A DNA stretch of 64,000 nucleotides from Sporolactobacillus sp. CQH2019 (GTDB lineage: Bacteria > Bacillota > Bacilli > Bacillales > Sporolactobacillaceae), in the NCBI RefSeq assembly GCF_028765345.1, contig NZ_JARAJZ010000002.1, positions 355,278-419,277 of the forward strand, in the 5' to 3' direction. Of the stretch, positions 62,791 to 64,000 are shown piece after piece (position 1 is the stretch's first letter; each line of letters opens with the position of its first letter). The position numbers and the translations under genes were made by a program. The notes below the pieces were generated by a model. That model was given only the letters and a program-made list of their open reading frames with translations, was not told the origin of the DNA and did not search any database.

Positions 62791-63726
62791 TTATTTGTTT
62801 GTTGTCTTGCCGGAAGCATCACGTACGACTTGCATTTTGTTAACCGTCAGATAGCCTTGTGCCGGAAGATCCTTCGTCTGAACGGTGTCACTCATCATGT
62901 AATCGATGAACGCTTTGGCAAGGCCTGTCGGTGCGCCCTTCGTATACATGTGTTCATAAGACCAAACCGGGAATTTGCCGCTGGCGACGTTGTCTTCCGT
63001 AGCCTGTACTCCGTCAATGGAGAGTTTAACGATCGATTTGTCACCGGCAGTGAAATAAGAGAGGGCAAGATAGCCGATTGCGCCAGGAGTCTGAGCAACG
63101 ATCTTCTTAACCGTGTTGGACGAATCCTGAGTAATACCTTCTGCAGGGGTCTTGTTATCCAGAGCGAACTGATCGAAAGTTGCTCTCGTACCTGAAGTGG
63201 CAGAACGGTTTACCAACGTAATCTTCACATTTTTACCGCCGACCTGGCTCCAGTTCGTGACCTGACCGGTGAAAACTTTCTGAAGGTCTGCCTTCGAAAG
63301 ATTCGTTACGCCGACCTGGGGATTGACAGCGGCCGTCATGCCGACGACGGCTACTTTGTTGTCAGTCAATGCTGATGCGTCAATGCCTTTTTTGCTTTCT
63401 GCAAAAATGTCGGAGTTGCCGATGTCAAAGTTGCCGGCCGATACTTCACTCAATCCGGTACCGCTGCCGCCGCCCTGGACGTCGATCTGAACATTAGGAT
63501 TCTTGTCCATAAATTCTTTTGCAGCTTGTGCAGCAAGCGGCTGCAGGGCCGTTGAACCGCCGATTGTCAGCTTACCTGAAAGTGGTGCAGAGCTCGAAGC
63601 ACTGGATTTTGAGCTGGAGCTCGATGTGCTGCTTCCTGAGCTGCTTCCGTTCCCGCATGCGCCGAGGACCAGCGTCAGGGCAAGAACAAGAAACAAGCCA
63701 ATCGTTAGCAAGCTTTTCTTTTTCAT
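62791..63726 (-). CDS. pstS: Phosphate-binding lipoprotein PstS
   Basis: 311 residues. Signal peptide with lipobox LGAC near residue 20-24, a Ser-rich linker, then the phosphate-binding fold (LTIGGSTALQPLAAQAAKEF, GGGSGTGLSEV, NRSATSGTRATFDQF). Captures phosphate outside the membrane for PstCAB. Confidence 0.95.
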   Translation of the reverse strand: MKKKSLLTIGLFLVLALTLVLGACGNGSSSGSSTSSSSSKSSASSSAPLSGKLTIGGSTALQPLAAQAAKEFMDKNPNVQIDVQGGGSGTGLSEVSAGNFDIGNSDIFAESKKGIDASALTDNKVAVVGMTAAVNPQVGVTNLSKADLQKVFTGQVTNWSQVGGKNVKITLVNRSATSGTRATFDQFALDNKTPAEGITQDSSNTVKKIVAQTPGAIGYLALSYFTAGDKSIVKLSIDGVQATEDNVASGKFPVWSYEHMYTKGAPTGLAKAFIDYMMSDTVQTKDLPAQGYLTVNKMQVVRDASGKTTNK

Positions 63727-63810
63727 GAGAATGTTTTCCCCCTCAAGTTTTGAGTGACCTTATTGCACTTCCCATATTAAGGTTCCTCTTTTAATCGAGT
63801 ATGAAGCCCA

Positions 63811-63853
63811 TGTAAATATTTTGTAAACGCAATGGTTTACTTGTCGATTTACA
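63811..63853. promoter_or_regulatory. PhoP-box-like repeats upstream of pstS
   Basis: On the minus strand TTTACA-N5-TTTACA (complement of 63811-63827), the 11-base period of Bacillus PhoP boxes. Immediately upstream, on the plus strand, a second pair TTTACT-N6-TTTACA (63836-63853). The two pairs face each other. They lie about 90-130 bases before the pstS start codon, the right region for PhoP activation. Confidence 0.6.
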
Positions 63854-64000
63854 CGGAATTTTGCTGACTGCACACACTCCCTCTATAAAATAAATGTTTT
63901 CTTAGAATATCTCGTGTTTTCTCCGAATATCTAGCCTATCTGTTCTAAACTGAGATTGAAGTATGGATAATGCAGACAAATCATCAAAAATATGGATGGA

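Noticed and set aside
1-64000. CRISPR arrays, rRNA or tRNA genes, insertion sequences
   Set aside because: I saw no regularly spaced repeats, no tRNA or rRNA sequence, and no transposase frame.

Overview
This is chromosomal DNA of an endospore-forming, low-to-mid GC Firmicute (Bacilli, Bacillales). The evidence is gerE, sspI, a ytxC-type gene, T-box and lysine/SAM-I riboswitches, and a backbone gene order close to Bacillus (phoP-phoR-polA-mutM-coaE-nrdR-dnaB-dnaI-ytxC-thrS-infC-rpmI-rplT-sspI-ysgA-pheS-pheT-cvpA-polX-mutS2-trxA-uvrC-lysC-yslB-sdhCAB-gerE). A Sporolactobacillaceae-like host is a guess; the species cannot be read from this window.

Region 1 (1 to about 19.03 kb) is the right part of a siphovirus-type prophage whose left end lies outside the window. 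From the left edge, all on the minus strand, come the head genes (major capsid, scaffold, HExxH protein, minor capsid, portal), the terminase pair, a late-regulator-like HTH gene, and a long early operon: RusA resolvase, C5 cytosine methylase, DnaD-type replication protein, a recombination/ssDNA protein with an SSB-like tail, Gam, and several small genes. A classical genetic switch (Cro-like gene against CI-like repressor plus ImmA-type peptidase, with palindromic operators) sits at 15.7-16.9 kb, followed by a membrane-anchored lysogenic gene and a tyrosine integrase. The prophage looks damaged: terL carries a 6-bp insertion that puts an in-frame amber codon inside the Walker A loop, and the methylase has a one-base frameshift at an A5 tract that cuts off its last motif.

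Region 2 (19.1-24.0 kb) is a methionine-centred locus. It holds a tiny protein that is about 46 percent methionine; an unrecognised gene preceded by two tandem SAM-I riboswitches, the upstream one with a transcription terminator and the downstream one merging into the Shine-Dalgarno sequence; an orphan LysR-type HTH gene; and the metNIQ methionine importer behind a third SAM-I riboswitch. This is the most unusual part of the window.

Region 3 (24.5-64 kb) is conserved backbone on the minus strand with few exceptions: gerE, sdhBAC, yslB (+), lysC with a lysine riboswitch, uvrC, trxA, mutS2, polX, cvpA, pheST with a T-box, ysgA, sspI (+), the infC-rpmI-rplT translation operon with a leader attenuator, thrS with a T-box, a DJ-1 family gene, two very small genes, ytxC, dnaI, dnaB, nrdR, coaE, mutM, polA, and a phosphate block in which pstSCAB lies directly upstream of phoP-phoR, with PhoP-box-like repeats before pstS. 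Compared with Bacillus subtilis, the fatty-acid/etf cluster between trxA and mutS2 and the zapA and rnhC genes next to cvpA are absent here.
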